Of a stretch of DNA of 8,692 nucleotides, positions 1-6,424 are shown one piece after another. The stretch covers positions 1 through 8,692 of the forward strand of contig SKWY01000369.1 in the NCBI GenBank assembly GCA_007128675.1, given 5' to 3'. The translations under genes were made by a program, and so were the position numbers. The stretch is from Deltaproteobacteria bacterium. GTDB taxonomy: Bacteria; Myxococcota; Myxococcia; SLRQ01. Under the pieces are notes generated by a model. That model worked only from the letters and a program-made list of their open reading frames with translations. It did not search any database and was not told the DNA's origin. How positions within the stretch are numbered: the first letter of the stretch is position 1; each line of letters opens with the position of its first letter.

Positions 1-233
1 AGGATCTGCGGATTCGGGGCCCTGGAGAGGTCCTTGGAACACGGCAGTCTGGCCACCCGGATCTCCTTTTCGGGAATCTGGCACGAGACCGCGCGATTCT
101 TTCGCAAGCCAGGTCCGATGCTTTCTCTCTCGTCGCCTCGGATCCCGATCTTTCGCAACCCGGGCACAGAATAGTCGCGCGGGAGGTGATCTCGCGATGG
201 GGCGGGAGAATCCAGCTCGGGAGGGTTGGCTAA
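1..233 (+). CDS. recG: ATP-dependent DNA helicase RecG, C-terminal fragment
   Basis: Reading from base 3 gives 76 codons that end at TAA 231-233; the rest of the gene lies before the window. The fragment opens with DLRIRGPGEVLGTRQSG, the well-conserved block near the C-terminus of RecG where the helicase domain leads into the family's terminal segment. It is followed by a helical stretch (NLARDRAILSQARSDAF) and closes with RWGGRIQLGRVG, a typical RecG ending. RecG is a superfamily 2 helicase that remodels stalled replication forks and branch-migrates Holliday junctions. The next gene, pcm, starts three bases after the stop, so the two are probably cotranscribed. The identification rests on the C-terminal motif alone, because the helicase motifs are outside the window. 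Confidence 0.88.
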   Translation, partial: DLRIRGPGEVLGTRQSGHPDLLFGNLARDRAILSQARSDAFSLVASDPDLSQPGHRIVAREVISRWGGRIQLGRVG

Positions 234-236
234 ACG

Positions 237-866
237 ATGTTCATGAACGCGAAAGAGATGGTCGAGGGGTTGTCGCAGAACCCGGAGCTTCACGACGCCC
301 GGGTCCTGGAGGCGATGGGCAGGGTCAGGCGCGAGGCCTTCGTTCCAGCGCAGCTCCGGAAAATGGCCTACGCCGACCGAGCGCTGCCCCTCGAGCACGA
401 TGCCACGATCTCGCAGCCCTACGTAGTTGCCTTCATGACCACGGCCGCCTGCGTAAGCCGGGGATCGCGGGTCTTGGAGGTAGGAACCGGCAGTGGATAC
501 CAGGCCGCGGTTTTGGCCGAGATGGGGGTCGAGGTCTTTTCTGTCGAGTATGTGGAGGAGCTGGCGCGAAAGGCATTCTCGCGCCTCGAGGAGCTCGGGT
601 ACGGGAACGTTCGGGTTCGCCACTCTGACGGCAGACAAGGCTGGGTCGAAGAGGCTCCTTTCGATTCGATCATGGTGACTGCCGCCTCCGAGGATATTCC
701 GCCCCCGTTGGTGGAACAGCTTCGTGAGGGCGGACGTCTCGTCATACCAATTGGGAACGATAGCCAGCTCCTAAAGGTCTTCGTGAAGACACCGCGAGGC
801 TTGGAGCCTGAAGCCCAGGTGCCCGTGCGTTTCGTTCCTCTCCGTAGGGTCCCCGACCGCGGTTGA
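237..866 (+). CDS. pcm: Protein-L-isoaspartate O-methyltransferase
   Basis: The 209-residue product has the usual length for this SAM-dependent repair enzyme, which methylates isoaspartyl residues formed by spontaneous Asn/Asp damage so that they can revert to aspartate. The family signature TISQPYVVAFMT is at 57-68 and contains the conserved Ser59. SAM-binding motif I (VLEVGTGSGYQAAVLA) is at 79-94 and the acidic end of strand 2 (SVEY) at about 102-105. HSDGRQGW (129-136) replaces the more usual GDG-x-x-GW. FDSIMVTAASEDIP (142-155), GGRLVIPIG (165-173) and a terminal VRFVPLR complete the family pattern. The start at 237 has GGGAGGG at 219-225 as a ribosome binding site, 11 bases ahead; ATG 243 would be too far. 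The gene follows recG by three bases and probably shares its transcript. Confidence 0.96.
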   Translation: MFMNAKEMVEGLSQNPELHDARVLEAMGRVRREAFVPAQLRKMAYADRALPLEHDATISQPYVVAFMTTAACVSRGSRVLEVGTGSGYQAAVLAEMGVEVFSVEYVEELARKAFSRLEELGYGNVRVRHSDGRQGWVEEAPFDSIMVTAASEDIPPPLVEQLREGGRLVIPIGNDSQLLKVFVKTPRGLEPEAQVPVRFVPLRRVPDRG

Positions 867-902
867 GGGAATAGAGGCCCCAGCGACAGGGTGGCTGCGG
901 GT

Positions 903-920
903 CCGCTTTGGCGCAAGCGG
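903..920 (+). terminator. Small hairpin after pcm, weak terminator candidate
   Basis: CCGCTT at 903-908 and AAGCGG at 915-920 form a perfect 6-bp stem around the loop TGGCGC, about 37 bases after the pcm stop. No U-tract follows, so intrinsic termination is doubtful; the hairpin could instead protect the 3' end or be chance. Confidence 0.2.
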
Positions 921-1230
921 TGCCTGAAGGAGAAATGGACTCGCCTTTCCAGGTGGTGAGTCTCTTTGGGCGCAATAGTTCTTCGTGGAGTCGGCTTCCG
1001 CTCGGGGTGGATAACGGCGAACAGCAATGCGGTGCGTGCTTCCTGTGGCCGAGCCCAACGCCAAACAACTCTTCCGCGAGCGATGGGCATGTCTTGTTCG
1101 GCGCCGTCGACCTAGCTTCATGGAAGCGAAGATCCTTGTTTCCAGGGACCTGGACAGGCCCACGTACGTTCGTTGAGCCGGTTTACTCTTCTTGATTAAT
1201 CATTCGGCGCTTTGAAGGATGTCTGGTTGG

Positions 1231-1260
1231 TTGACACAGGATAGGCTTTTCGGATTTAGA
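1231..1260 (+). promoter_or_regulatory. Candidate sigma-70 promoter for the rsmD-coaD operon
   Basis: A perfect -35 hexamer TTGACA is at 1231-1236. The best -10 at a workable distance is TTTAGA at 1255-1260 (18-base spacer), which matches TATAAT poorly. An AT-rich patch just upstream (around 1190-1205) could act as an UP element. Position favours a role: it is the last non-coding stretch before a four-gene operon. The poor -10 keeps confidence low. Confidence 0.35.
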
Positions 1261-1327
1261 AGGCGGCGGGGGTTGTTTGAGTCCTGTTTCTAGCCGCAAA
1301 GCAACCGCAATGCGGCGAAAGTCTGTT

Positions 1328-1334
1328 GAGGTGG
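1328..1334 (+). promoter_or_regulatory. Ribosome binding site deciding the start of the aldolase-like gene
   Basis: GAGGTGG at 1328-1334 lies eight bases before ATG 1343 and contains GAGGTG, a strong match to the anti-Shine-Dalgarno sequence. The competing starts (TTG 1277, ATG 1310, ATG 1406) have weaker or no such site, so this favours 1343. Confidence 0.5.
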
Positions 1335-1342
1335 CCCAAGAC

Positions 1343-2323
1343 ATGTGGCTGGCTGATCCAATACTGAAGAGGCGACCGGTCAACGTGACTCGACGGCTGG
1401 ATCCCATGAGCCGCACCCTTTTCTTGTCGCTCCGAGACGTCGTGACCGCGTTGGGTGAGGATGGACCGGTTCTTCTTGGCTGCATATGCTCCTTTCCGCA
1501 GATGGTGTCCCCTTTGCTTCGAGCAAGCAGGGATGCCGACGCGGTACTGCTACTCTCTCCTGGTGGAGAGCTTGCAAACCCGAGAGCCCATCACCTCTTC
1601 TTCGAGCTGGTTCGTTCGGCGGCCGAGAAGATCGGCACCAGCAGGCCCGTGGTCCTCTTGCCTCCTCCCGTGGAGGTTCTGTCCGCCGGTGCGGACACCA
1701 ACGCCGAGAGGGTCTACTCTCTTTTGGACGCTGGATACACATCGTTGACGGTGATGGCCAGGGGTCTCAACTCACCAGAGCTGCCAAGAAGCATAGTCGA
1801 GACGGCGGGCCCCGCCCTAGACCATGAACTCGGTTTGGAGGTGCTCGTAGAGCCCGGTGAAGAGGATGATGCCGGCAGGGTAGCGGGAGCATTGAGGCTT
1901 CTTGGAGCGGAGACCGACCTCTTCGGAGTTTGGGGCGGGGGAGGGGTAGGGCTTGCGGCCTTGTCCTCCGAGGTCGAGCCGATTGGGTGCTCCTGGCGGG
2001 AGGGGGACGAGGACGACGAGCTCGCCGAAGCCCTTAGAAACACCATCGGCTCTGGCGCTAGAATGGTTACCGTTCGCAGCGTCTTCTCTCGAGCGGTGAT
2101 TGAGGGCTTGCCGCGTGCTGCAAGGGAGCGCCTTCGAGGCAAAGTGGATGAAATGGGTTCCACCATCAGCCTCATCCCCGAGATCACGATGGAGCTGGAG
2201 GCCTTGAGCCCCGACGCCTTGGATCGTGTCGAGGCCAGGCTATACGCCGAGGCGGAGGAGCTGCTCTCCCTATTTCGCCTAGAGGGCACCAGCACTTGGA
2301 TCCGTGACCGATTGGCGGGCTAG
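1343..2323 (+). CDS. Unassigned protein, possible class II aldolase-like TIM barrel lacking catalytic residues
   Basis: With ATG 1343 the product has 326 residues; the frame stays open back to TTG 1277 (348 aa), and ATG 1406 is a third possible start. I cannot assign a function. From the 1406 methionine (residue 22 here) the layout resembles class II aldolases and GatZ/KbaZ-type proteins: SLRDVVTAL, then GPVLLGCICSFPQMVSPLLRA where an N-terminal GAFN or GICSVCS block would lie, then ADAVLLLSPGG, a PVVLLPPP strand, and NAERVYSLLDAGYTSLTV, which resembles the aldolase segment AIDAGFTSVMID. The metal-binding and catalytic LHLDHG (or GDHLGP) motif is absent, replaced by LLPPPVEVLSAG, so a catalytic aldolase is unlikely. 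The second half has a glycine-rich turn (GVWGGGGVG) and an acidic helical C-terminus. No signal peptide or membrane segment is visible. It is the first gene of the operon, six bases before rsmD. The gene call is firm; the fold is a motif-level guess. Confidence 0.8.
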   Translation: MWLADPILKRRPVNVTRRLDPMSRTLFLSLRDVVTALGEDGPVLLGCICSFPQMVSPLLRASRDADAVLLLSPGGELANPRAHHLFFELVRSAAEKIGTSRPVVLLPPPVEVLSAGADTNAERVYSLLDAGYTSLTVMARGLNSPELPRSIVETAGPALDHELGLEVLVEPGEEDDAGRVAGALRLLGAETDLFGVWGGGGVGLAALSSEVEPIGCSWREGDEDDELAEALRNTIGSGARMVTVRSVFSRAVIEGLPRAARERLRGKVDEMGSTISLIPEITMELEALSPDALDRVEARLYAEAEELLSLFRLEGTSTWIRDRLAG

Positions 2324-2329
2324 ATTCCA

Positions 2330-2890
2330 ATGCGAGTCATCGGAGGAAGTGCCCGTGGTCGCCGCATAAGAGCCCCATCAGGTCTCACTACGAGACCCAC
2401 CAAGGACAGGGCACGGCAGACGTTGTTCGACGTGCTGGGGCAGCGTTGTGACGGGCTGCGAGTCTTGGATCTCTTCGCGGGTAGCGGCGCCCTCGGCATC
2501 GAGGCCCTATCGAGGGGAGCAGATGAGTGCGTTTTCGTCGAGCAGGACAGGCGCGCCCTGGATTTTCTTCGAGGAAACCTACGGGAGCTGGGATTTTGCG
2601 ACCGAGCGAAAGTTCGCAAGGGCGATGCCCTAAAAGTCGACGTCTACTCCTCGGAGGGACCATTCGATCTCGTACTCATGGATCCCCCGTATTTCTTGGA
2701 GTCCCTCATTCCCTTGGAACTAGTTGCCCTTCATTCTTCGCGCCTCTTGTCGGAGGAAGCACGCATCGTGATAGAACACTTTAGGCGCGAAGAGCCTTTG
2801 GCCCGGATTGGTCCCTTGACTGCGGTCGATCGCCGGCGCTTTGGCGAAACAATGCTCACTTTCTACAGCTACGACGAGAAACGCCCATGA
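2330..2890 (+). CDS. rsmD: 16S rRNA (guanine(966)-N(2))-methyltransferase RsmD
   Basis: The 186-residue product matches the RsmD family in length and motifs. The enzyme methylates N2 of G966 in 16S rRNA during 30S assembly, using SAM. The N-terminus MRVIGGSARGRRI and RPTKDRARQTLFDVLG (22-37) are family-typical and fix the start. The SAM-binding motif DLFAGSGALGIEALSRGA is at 47-64 and the catalytic DPPY motif (LVLMDPPY) at 114-121. The end, RRFGETMLTFYS, fits the usual RYGDTxLxxY pattern. The upstream gene stops six bases earlier, and the stop overlaps the coaD start as ATGA at 2887-2890, so translation of the two is probably coupled. An rsmD-coaD pair is common across bacteria. Confidence 0.97.
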   Translation: MRVIGGSARGRRIRAPSGLTTRPTKDRARQTLFDVLGQRCDGLRVLDLFAGSGALGIEALSRGADECVFVEQDRRALDFLRGNLRELGFCDRAKVRKGDALKVDVYSSEGPFDLVLMDPPYFLESLIPLELVALHSSRLLSEEARIVIEHFRREEPLARIGPLTAVDRRRFGETMLTFYSYDEKRP

Positions 2891-3378
2891 GGCATGCAAT
2901 CTACCCAGGATCCTTCGACCCGATCACAAATGGCCACCTAGCAATCGTGGAGCGAGGGCTTCGGCTCTTCGACAAACTGATTGTCGCCATTGCTCGAAAC
3001 CCTCGCAAGCAATCTCTCTTCTCGGTAGAGGAGCGCAAGGAGATCATCAGCGAGGCCCTTGATCAACATGCACGAGTCGAGGTGGATGCCTTCGATGGTT
3101 TGCTGGTGGACTACTGCAAGCGTCGAGGCACGCACATGGTCCTTCGAGGCCTACGAGCGGTCTCCGATTTCGAGTACGAGTTTCAGATGGCGAATATGAA
3201 CCGCAAGCTCGATCCTGGCTTTGACACGGTCTTCTTGATGACCGGTGAGGATCACTTCTACATCTCCAGTCAGTTTGTCAGGGAGGTCGCCACCTTTGGA
3301 GGAGATGTCTCTTGTCTAGTCCCCCCCGGCGTGAGCAAGAGACTCATCGAAAAATGCAAGAAAGGGGACGGGACATGA
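2887..3378 (+). CDS. coaD: Phosphopantetheine adenylyltransferase
   Basis: The 163-residue product is a full-length CoaD, which transfers AMP from ATP to 4'-phosphopantetheine to make dephospho-CoA, the penultimate step of CoA synthesis. The nucleotidyltransferase signature YPGSFDPITNGH is at 6-17, with the (T/H)xGH motif as TNGH. IARNPRKQSLFSVEER (35-50) carries the conserved lysine. LRGLRAVSDFEYEFQMANMN (86-105) is the substrate-binding region. ISSQFVREVATFGGDVSCLVP (126-146) is the C-terminal ISSxxVR block that contacts ATP. Here the family's usual TSPEY before that block reads TGEDHFY, a mild variant. The gene overlaps rsmD (ATGA, 2887-2890) and the next gene (ATGA, 3375-3378), which points to strict cotranscription. 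Confidence 0.97.
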   Translation: MRHAIYPGSFDPITNGHLAIVERGLRLFDKLIVAIARNPRKQSLFSVEERKEIISEALDQHARVEVDAFDGLLVDYCKRRGTHMVLRGLRAVSDFEYEFQMANMNRKLDPGFDTVFLMTGEDHFYISSQFVREVATFGGDVSCLVPPGVSKRLIEKCKKGDGT

Positions 3379-4574
3379 TTGATCTGGCTAGTCGGGTTTC
3401 CAGCGCGGCTCCATCCGCCACCCTCGCGGTAGCAGCGAAGGCTAGGGAACGAGCCAGAAAGGGGCTCGAGGTGATTTCCTTTGGCACGGGGGAACCGGAC
3501 TTCGATACTCCGGCTCATATACGCGCGGCTGCGGCTGAAGCCCTGGAGAAGGGCCTGACTCGCTATCCGCCAGTGAACGGAATTGAAGAGCTTCGTGAGG
3601 CGGTGGCAAGTGAGCTCGAGAGCCTGCGAGGCCTCTCCTATAGCCCTTCCTCGGTTCTTGTGACTGTTGGCGCGAAGCAGGCAATCTACAATCTGTGCCA
3701 AGCCGTCTTGGAACCAGGATCGGAGGCCGTAATCGTCTCACCGTACTGGGTGAGTTATCCGGAAATGGTTTCTCTTGCCGGAGCGAGGCCCGTTGTCGTT
3801 CATGCCGACTTCGAGGAGGACTTCGTCCCCCAGGTCAAGAGAATAGCCGCGGCCATGAACGAGGGCACGCGCCTTTTGATGCTCAACTCGCCGAGCAACC
3901 CCGCTGGCGCCGTAATCCCCGAGGCAACGCTCGTCGAGCTTGCCGATGTGCTTCGCAAGTACCCCAAGGTTGTGGTGATGACCGATGACATCTACTCGAA
4001 GATACTCTTCGACGATGTTCGGTTCTCTAACCTTGCGATGGTGGCTCCCGATCTTCGTGATCGAATCGTCATCGCCGATGGTGTCTCCAAGGCCTACGCC
4101 ATGACGGGCTGGCGAGTTGGCTGGGCCGTGGGGCCCGACAGGCTCATCAAGGCGATGTCGATAGTCCAAGGTCAATCGACGAGTGGCGTTACCGCATTCG
4201 CTCAAGCTGGTGCAATCGCGGCGCTCACGGGAGATCAAAGCGTCGTTGACAGCATGGTGGAGGAGTTTTCCCTCAGACGGGATCGAATGACCGCAATGCT
4301 CAACGCAATAGACGGCGTCAGCTGTAGAGCACCGTCTGGGGCGTTTTATGCTTTTCCGGACGTGCGGAAGCTGATGGGTCGTCGATATGGAGACGAGGAG
4401 CTTCGCACTAGCGGGGACATGGCAAGAATCCTAATAGAGAAGCAAGGGCTCGCCGTGGTTGATGGCGCTCCTTTCGGGGCCGAAGGTTTCATTCGACTCT
4501 CCTTTGCTGCATCCATGGAGCAGATCGAAAGAGGCGTGAGCAGCCTAGAGCGGTTCGTGACAGGCTTGTCCTAG
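3375..4574 (+). CDS. aspC: Class I pyridoxal-phosphate aminotransferase, aspartate aminotransferase type
   Basis: The 399-residue product belongs to fold-type I aminotransferases, closest by motif to subgroup Ib aspartate aminotransferases. These exchange the amino group between aspartate and 2-oxoglutarate; related substrates are possible. SFGTGEPDFDTP is at 35-46. NSPSNPAG (171-178) carries the PLP-contacting Asn175. TDDIYS (203-208) has Asp204 and Tyr207, reading DDIY where DEIY is more usual. SKAYAMTGWRVGW (238-250) has the Schiff-base Lys239. FIRLSFA near 372-378 supplies the carboxylate-binding Arg374. The frame is open to ATG 3312, but ATG 3375 is chosen because it overlaps the coaD stop as ATGA, has AAAGGGGACGGG before it, and gives the normal N-terminus. 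Exact substrate is uncertain; the symbol follows the commonest annotation. Confidence 0.92.
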   Translation: MIDLASRVSSAAPSATLAVAAKARERARKGLEVISFGTGEPDFDTPAHIRAAAAEALEKGLTRYPPVNGIEELREAVASELESLRGLSYSPSSVLVTVGAKQAIYNLCQAVLEPGSEAVIVSPYWVSYPEMVSLAGARPVVVHADFEEDFVPQVKRIAAAMNEGTRLLMLNSPSNPAGAVIPEATLVELADVLRKYPKVVVMTDDIYSKILFDDVRFSNLAMVAPDLRDRIVIADGVSKAYAMTGWRVGWAVGPDRLIKAMSIVQGQSTSGVTAFAQAGAIAALTGDQSVVDSMVEEFSLRRDRMTAMLNAIDGVSCRAPSGAFYAFPDVRKLMGRRYGDEELRTSGDMARILIEKQGLAVVDGAPFGAEGFIRLSFAASMEQIERGVSSLERFVTGLS

Positions 4575-4646
4575 CTCAGCTGGGATAACTCAAAACGTCA
4601 GACGGCCTCAAAGCGTTGGTGGCCGGGGCGCCTTTTGCTTCGCGAG

Positions 4647-4687
4647 GAAGACGGCCTTCTTCTGGCGAAGGAGAAGGGCCGGTCTTC
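4647..4687. terminator. Long imperfect hairpin between convergent genes
   Basis: GAAGAC (4647-4652) pairs with GTCTTC (4682-4687), and GGCC (4654-4656 region) pairs with GGCC at 4677-4680. An inner TTCTTC/GGAGAA segment pairs with one bulge and wobble, leaving a loop near TGGCGAA. It lies 70 bases after the aminotransferase stop and 30 bases past the minus-strand gene stop, as expected for a shared bidirectional terminator. No real U-tract follows on either strand, which lowers confidence. Confidence 0.4.
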
Positions 4688-4716
4688 GTTCGGACCACAG
4701 GTTGGTCGATGCCGAC

Positions 4717-5316
4717 TCACTCGGTGTAGGCTATCACTCTCCAAGCGCCATCACGCTTCTGGAAGATGCCTATATAGGCGTGGCCACCAAGGTTGGCGAT
4801 GGCCACCCAGGCATCAGCGAGATCAAGTCCTTCGAGCCGCCTTGGCGGCGGGCCGTGTCTCTCGATCATCCTCTCGGCGGGGAAGACGCGCATCCCAAAA
4901 AAAGGCAAACGCGAAAGGTCGCTGCTGCGAAATGCGACCTGGAGCTTGTTCGCAAGGTCAGCCCGATCCTCGACCGTCTTCCCATCTAGGTTGAAGGGGT
5001 AGTCGGCCAGCTCCACGATAGCCTCGGGAACACCTGCTATCAGCGCTTGAAAGAAAAGAAGGGCCGTCGAACGAAGAGCAGTGTCAATTGGCTCCAATGG
5101 ATCTGCGTGAGGTTTGGCCTCCGAAACCGTCGAGTCAGCTTCGGTTTTGGGCGAATCGGCCGGCTCCTCCCTCGTGAGACCGTCGGGCTCGCGATCCACT
5201 TGCTCCAAGGCCTCTTCTGTCCCCTGGCTGACGTCATCGGCGGCAAGGCTCGTTGAGTAAGAAAGAGACAGCAATGCCGCCGTGAGCCAAAGCTTCTTCT
5301 GTCTTCGAGGCTCCAT
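4717..5316 (-). CDS. Exported protein with NTF2-like C-terminal domain, function unknown
   Basis: The 199-residue product starts with a Sec-type signal peptide: a basic n-region (MEPRRQKK), a hydrophobic core (LWLTAALLSLSYS) and a likely cleavage after SLA at residue 25. There is no lipobox cysteine. Residues 26-75 form an acidic, Pro/Glu/Asp-rich linker likely to be disordered. The last 120 residues run from a helix (ALRSTALLFFQALIAG) through LADYPFNLDG to a closing GGHAYIGIFQKRDGAWRVIAY. That last strand pattern (a function-like verb strand, then R-D-G-A-W-R-V) is typical of SnoaL/NTF2-like or DUF4440-like domains, which bind small ligands or mediate contacts. The start has GAAGAGAGA just upstream. 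It faces the aminotransferase operon tail to tail. Protein and export are fairly sure; the domain is inferred from pattern. Confidence 0.78.
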   Translation of the reverse strand: MEPRRQKKLWLTAALLSLSYSTSLAADDVSQGTEEALEQVDREPDGLTREEPADSPKTEADSTVSEAKPHADPLEPIDTALRSTALLFFQALIAGVPEAIVELADYPFNLDGKTVEDRADLANKLQVAFRSSDLSRLPFFGMRVFPAERMIERHGPPPRRLEGLDLADAWVAIANLGGHAYIGIFQKRDGAWRVIAYTE

Positions 5317-5325
5317 TGTCTCTCT

Positions 5326-5646
5326 TCAGTCTGTCATGGTTGAGGGCAGGCAAGTGTCCATCGAGTAGCTAATCCTATCGCAGAAATCGTTCTCGATGGT
5401 GTTTCTGTTGAACCCATCTCGAATCCGACGAAACCGGGGCCTGGGACCCTGATGATTCCGCAAGACAGCGATGGTTTCTTTGATTCCCTCGTTTGCTTCT
5501 CGAAACATGGGACAGCCTCGCCCGGGCTCTTCATGGTGGCCGTGCAAGCAGGTGAGGCGAGGGCGGTCCACGCCCCAATTCATGAGAACCTCGATAGCCT
5601 TCGAAGAGTTCGTTGCTTGGACCTGCGTGGATAGGATCTTCCCCAT
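5326..5646 (-). CDS. Doubtful small hypothetical protein
   Basis: A 106-residue reading starts at ATG 5646 and ends 9 bases before the start of the exported-protein gene, an operon-like spacing on the same strand. Third codon positions are fairly GC-rich over its first half. It has a Cys/His-rich patch (CLHGHHEEPGRGCP, about residues 33-46) that might bind a metal, followed by a helical FREANEGIKETIAVL. Against it, the ribosome binding site is weak, the second half is arginine-rich with poorer codon use, and I recognise no family. It may be chance or the remnant of a longer gene, since an adjacent frame upstream (LLAGLAPEVFQRAARLHLG) also looks protein-like. Confidence 0.25.
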   Translation of the reverse strand: MGKILSTQVQATNSSKAIEVLMNWGVDRPRLTCLHGHHEEPGRGCPMFREANEGIKETIAVLRNHQGPRPRFRRIRDGFNRNTIENDFCDRISYSMDTCLPSTMTD

Positions 5647-5781
5647 CTTCGCCGGCGATAGACCCTAGATGCAAACGAGCAGCGCGCTGGAATACCTCTG
5701 GAGCTAGCCCGGCAAGCAAGCTTCCCTGCTGAACCCAAAGAGATTTTCTGCAATAAGGAAACGGACAGGTCGAGCCTTGCA

Positions 5782-5843
5782 AGCTTGACCAAAGCTGCAC
5801 GCACGCGTAGCTTGACCATCAAATTGATTCAAAGCGTTGGTCA
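5782..5843 (+). promoter_or_regulatory. Repeated TGACCA boxes upstream of the membrane protein gene
   Basis: AGCTTGACCA occurs exactly twice, at 5782-5791 and 5809-5818, 27 bases apart. An inverted copy of the core, TGGTCA, follows at 5838-5843. They lie 35-96 bases before the ATG at 5878, where a regulator site would be expected. The TTGACC part also resembles a -35 element, but no good -10 follows at the right distance. Confidence 0.25.
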
Positions 5844-5877
5844 CGATTAGGGCTGACGCATTAGAAAGGGACAGCCC

Positions 5878-6327
5878 ATGAACAATGAACCACAAGACAA
5901 CCAGGGCACCGAGCAGAGCGCTGAAGCGGCCCCGGAGCCCTCGGCGGGTCAGCCGGAGCCCACACCAGGGGCAACACCTGCCGGGACGATGCAAGGCGAT
6001 CCGGTCATGGTTTTCCTGGCTTACTTCGGGATCTTCGCCCTGATTCCCTTGCTAACGGTCAAGGACAACGACTACGTCCGATGGCACGCAAAGCAAGGCC
6101 TCACATACCTCGTTACAGCGATTGTTGTTTTTATCGCCTTGACGATCGCTTCGGCAATCTTCTCCTTCATTCCGGTCGTTGGAGGCATCATCACAACGCT
6201 TCTCGGCCTCCTAATGCTTCTATTGAGCCTCGGCTTCTTCGTGCTGTGGGTCCTGGCTCTCGTCAAGGCGTTTGGCAACGAGCGTTGGAAGATACCGGTG
6301 GTAGGTGATCTTTCCGAACGCTGGTAG
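5878..6327 (+). CDS. DUF4870/Tic20-like small membrane protein
   Basis: The 149-residue product begins with a 40-residue hydrophilic Pro/Glu/Gln-rich cytoplasmic-looking tail and then has about three membrane segments: 43-61 (VMVFLAYFGIFALIPLLTV), 76-97 and 100-130. DNDYVRWHAKQGL at 63-75 matches the family's signature F-V-R-x-H-A-K-Q between the first two segments. The sequence ends WKIPVVGDLSERW, resembling the YRIPLIG-type ending of DUF4870 proteins. The biochemical role of the family is not settled. AAAGGGA, six to twelve bases before the ATG, is a good ribosome binding site. The gene stands alone, facing the zinc-ribbon gene tail to tail across two hairpins. The Pro/Ala/Glu N-terminal tail is longer than in many family members. 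Confidence 0.85.
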   Translation: MNNEPQDNQGTEQSAEAAPEPSAGQPEPTPGATPAGTMQGDPVMVFLAYFGIFALIPLLTVKDNDYVRWHAKQGLTYLVTAIVVFIALTIASAIFSFIPVVGGIITTLLGLLMLLLSLGFFVLWVLALVKAFGNERWKIPVVGDLSERW

Positions 6328-6368
6328 CCTCGATTCCCGAGCACGTGCCTAGAGCAGGGGGCTGCTTG

Positions 6369-6397
6369 CACAATGAAGGCGAAATGCCTTCATTGTG
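6369..6397. terminator. Perfect 12-bp hairpin after the membrane protein gene
   Basis: CACAATGAAGGC (6369-6380) and GCCTTCATTGTG (6386-6397) are exact reverse complements around the loop GAAAT; two G-U pairs can extend the base. It begins 42 bases after the membrane protein stop. The stem is strong, but no U-tract follows on either strand, so it is either a non-canonical terminator, an RNA-stabilising structure or a small repeat element. Confidence 0.55.
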
Positions 6398-6424
6398 TGT
6401 GGACCGTCTAGACACGAATGCCGG

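Larger units (their letters stand above)
867..1342. other. Gap between pcm and the next gene, no confident gene
   Basis: I find no convincing gene here. The longest readings are short, lack a ribosome binding site and resemble no family I know: 908-1195 (TTG start, 95 aa) and 1027-1176 (ATG start, 49 aa, ending DLDRPTYVR). The stretch does hold a small hairpin just after pcm, an AT-rich patch near 1190-1205 (CTTGATTAATCATT) and a promoter candidate at 1231-1260. A decayed gene is possible but cannot be shown without comparison to relatives. Confidence 0.5.
5317..5877. other. 561-base gap with one doubtful ORF and repeated TGACCA boxes
   Basis: Between two divergently transcribed genes I see no recognisable gene family. 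One minus-strand reading (5326-5646) is listed separately at low confidence. Other open readings here change frame and are not convincing. The right end must hold the promoter of the membrane protein gene; a repeated TGACCA motif is there, but I find no good -10 element. Confidence 0.45.

Noticed and set aside
197..628. 143-residue plus-strand reading overlapping recG and pcm
   Set aside because: It is the shifted frame of two clearly identified genes and has a Gly/Arg-rich composition with no motif.
419..1163. Several minus-strand readings over pcm and its downstream gap
   Set aside because: They overlap the well-supported pcm gene, are rich in Arg, Ser and Pro as expected for antisense GC-rich frames, and carry no family motif.
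1027..1176. 49-residue plus-strand reading ending ILVSRDLDRPTYVR
   Set aside because: No ribosome binding site, mixed third-base usage and an arginine-rich middle; no family recognised. Mentioned only as a possibility for the gap.
4573..4592. tRNA D-arm-like AGCTCAGCTGGGAT just after the aminotransferase stop
   Set aside because: No matching GAGC to close the D-stem, no anticodon arm and no GGTTCGA T-arm downstream, so it is not a tRNA.
4608..5841. 13-base exact repeat TCAAAGCGTTGGT at 4608-4620 and 5829-5841
   Set aside because: About one 13-base repeat is expected by chance in 8.7 kb when both strands are counted; no wider similarity surrounds it.
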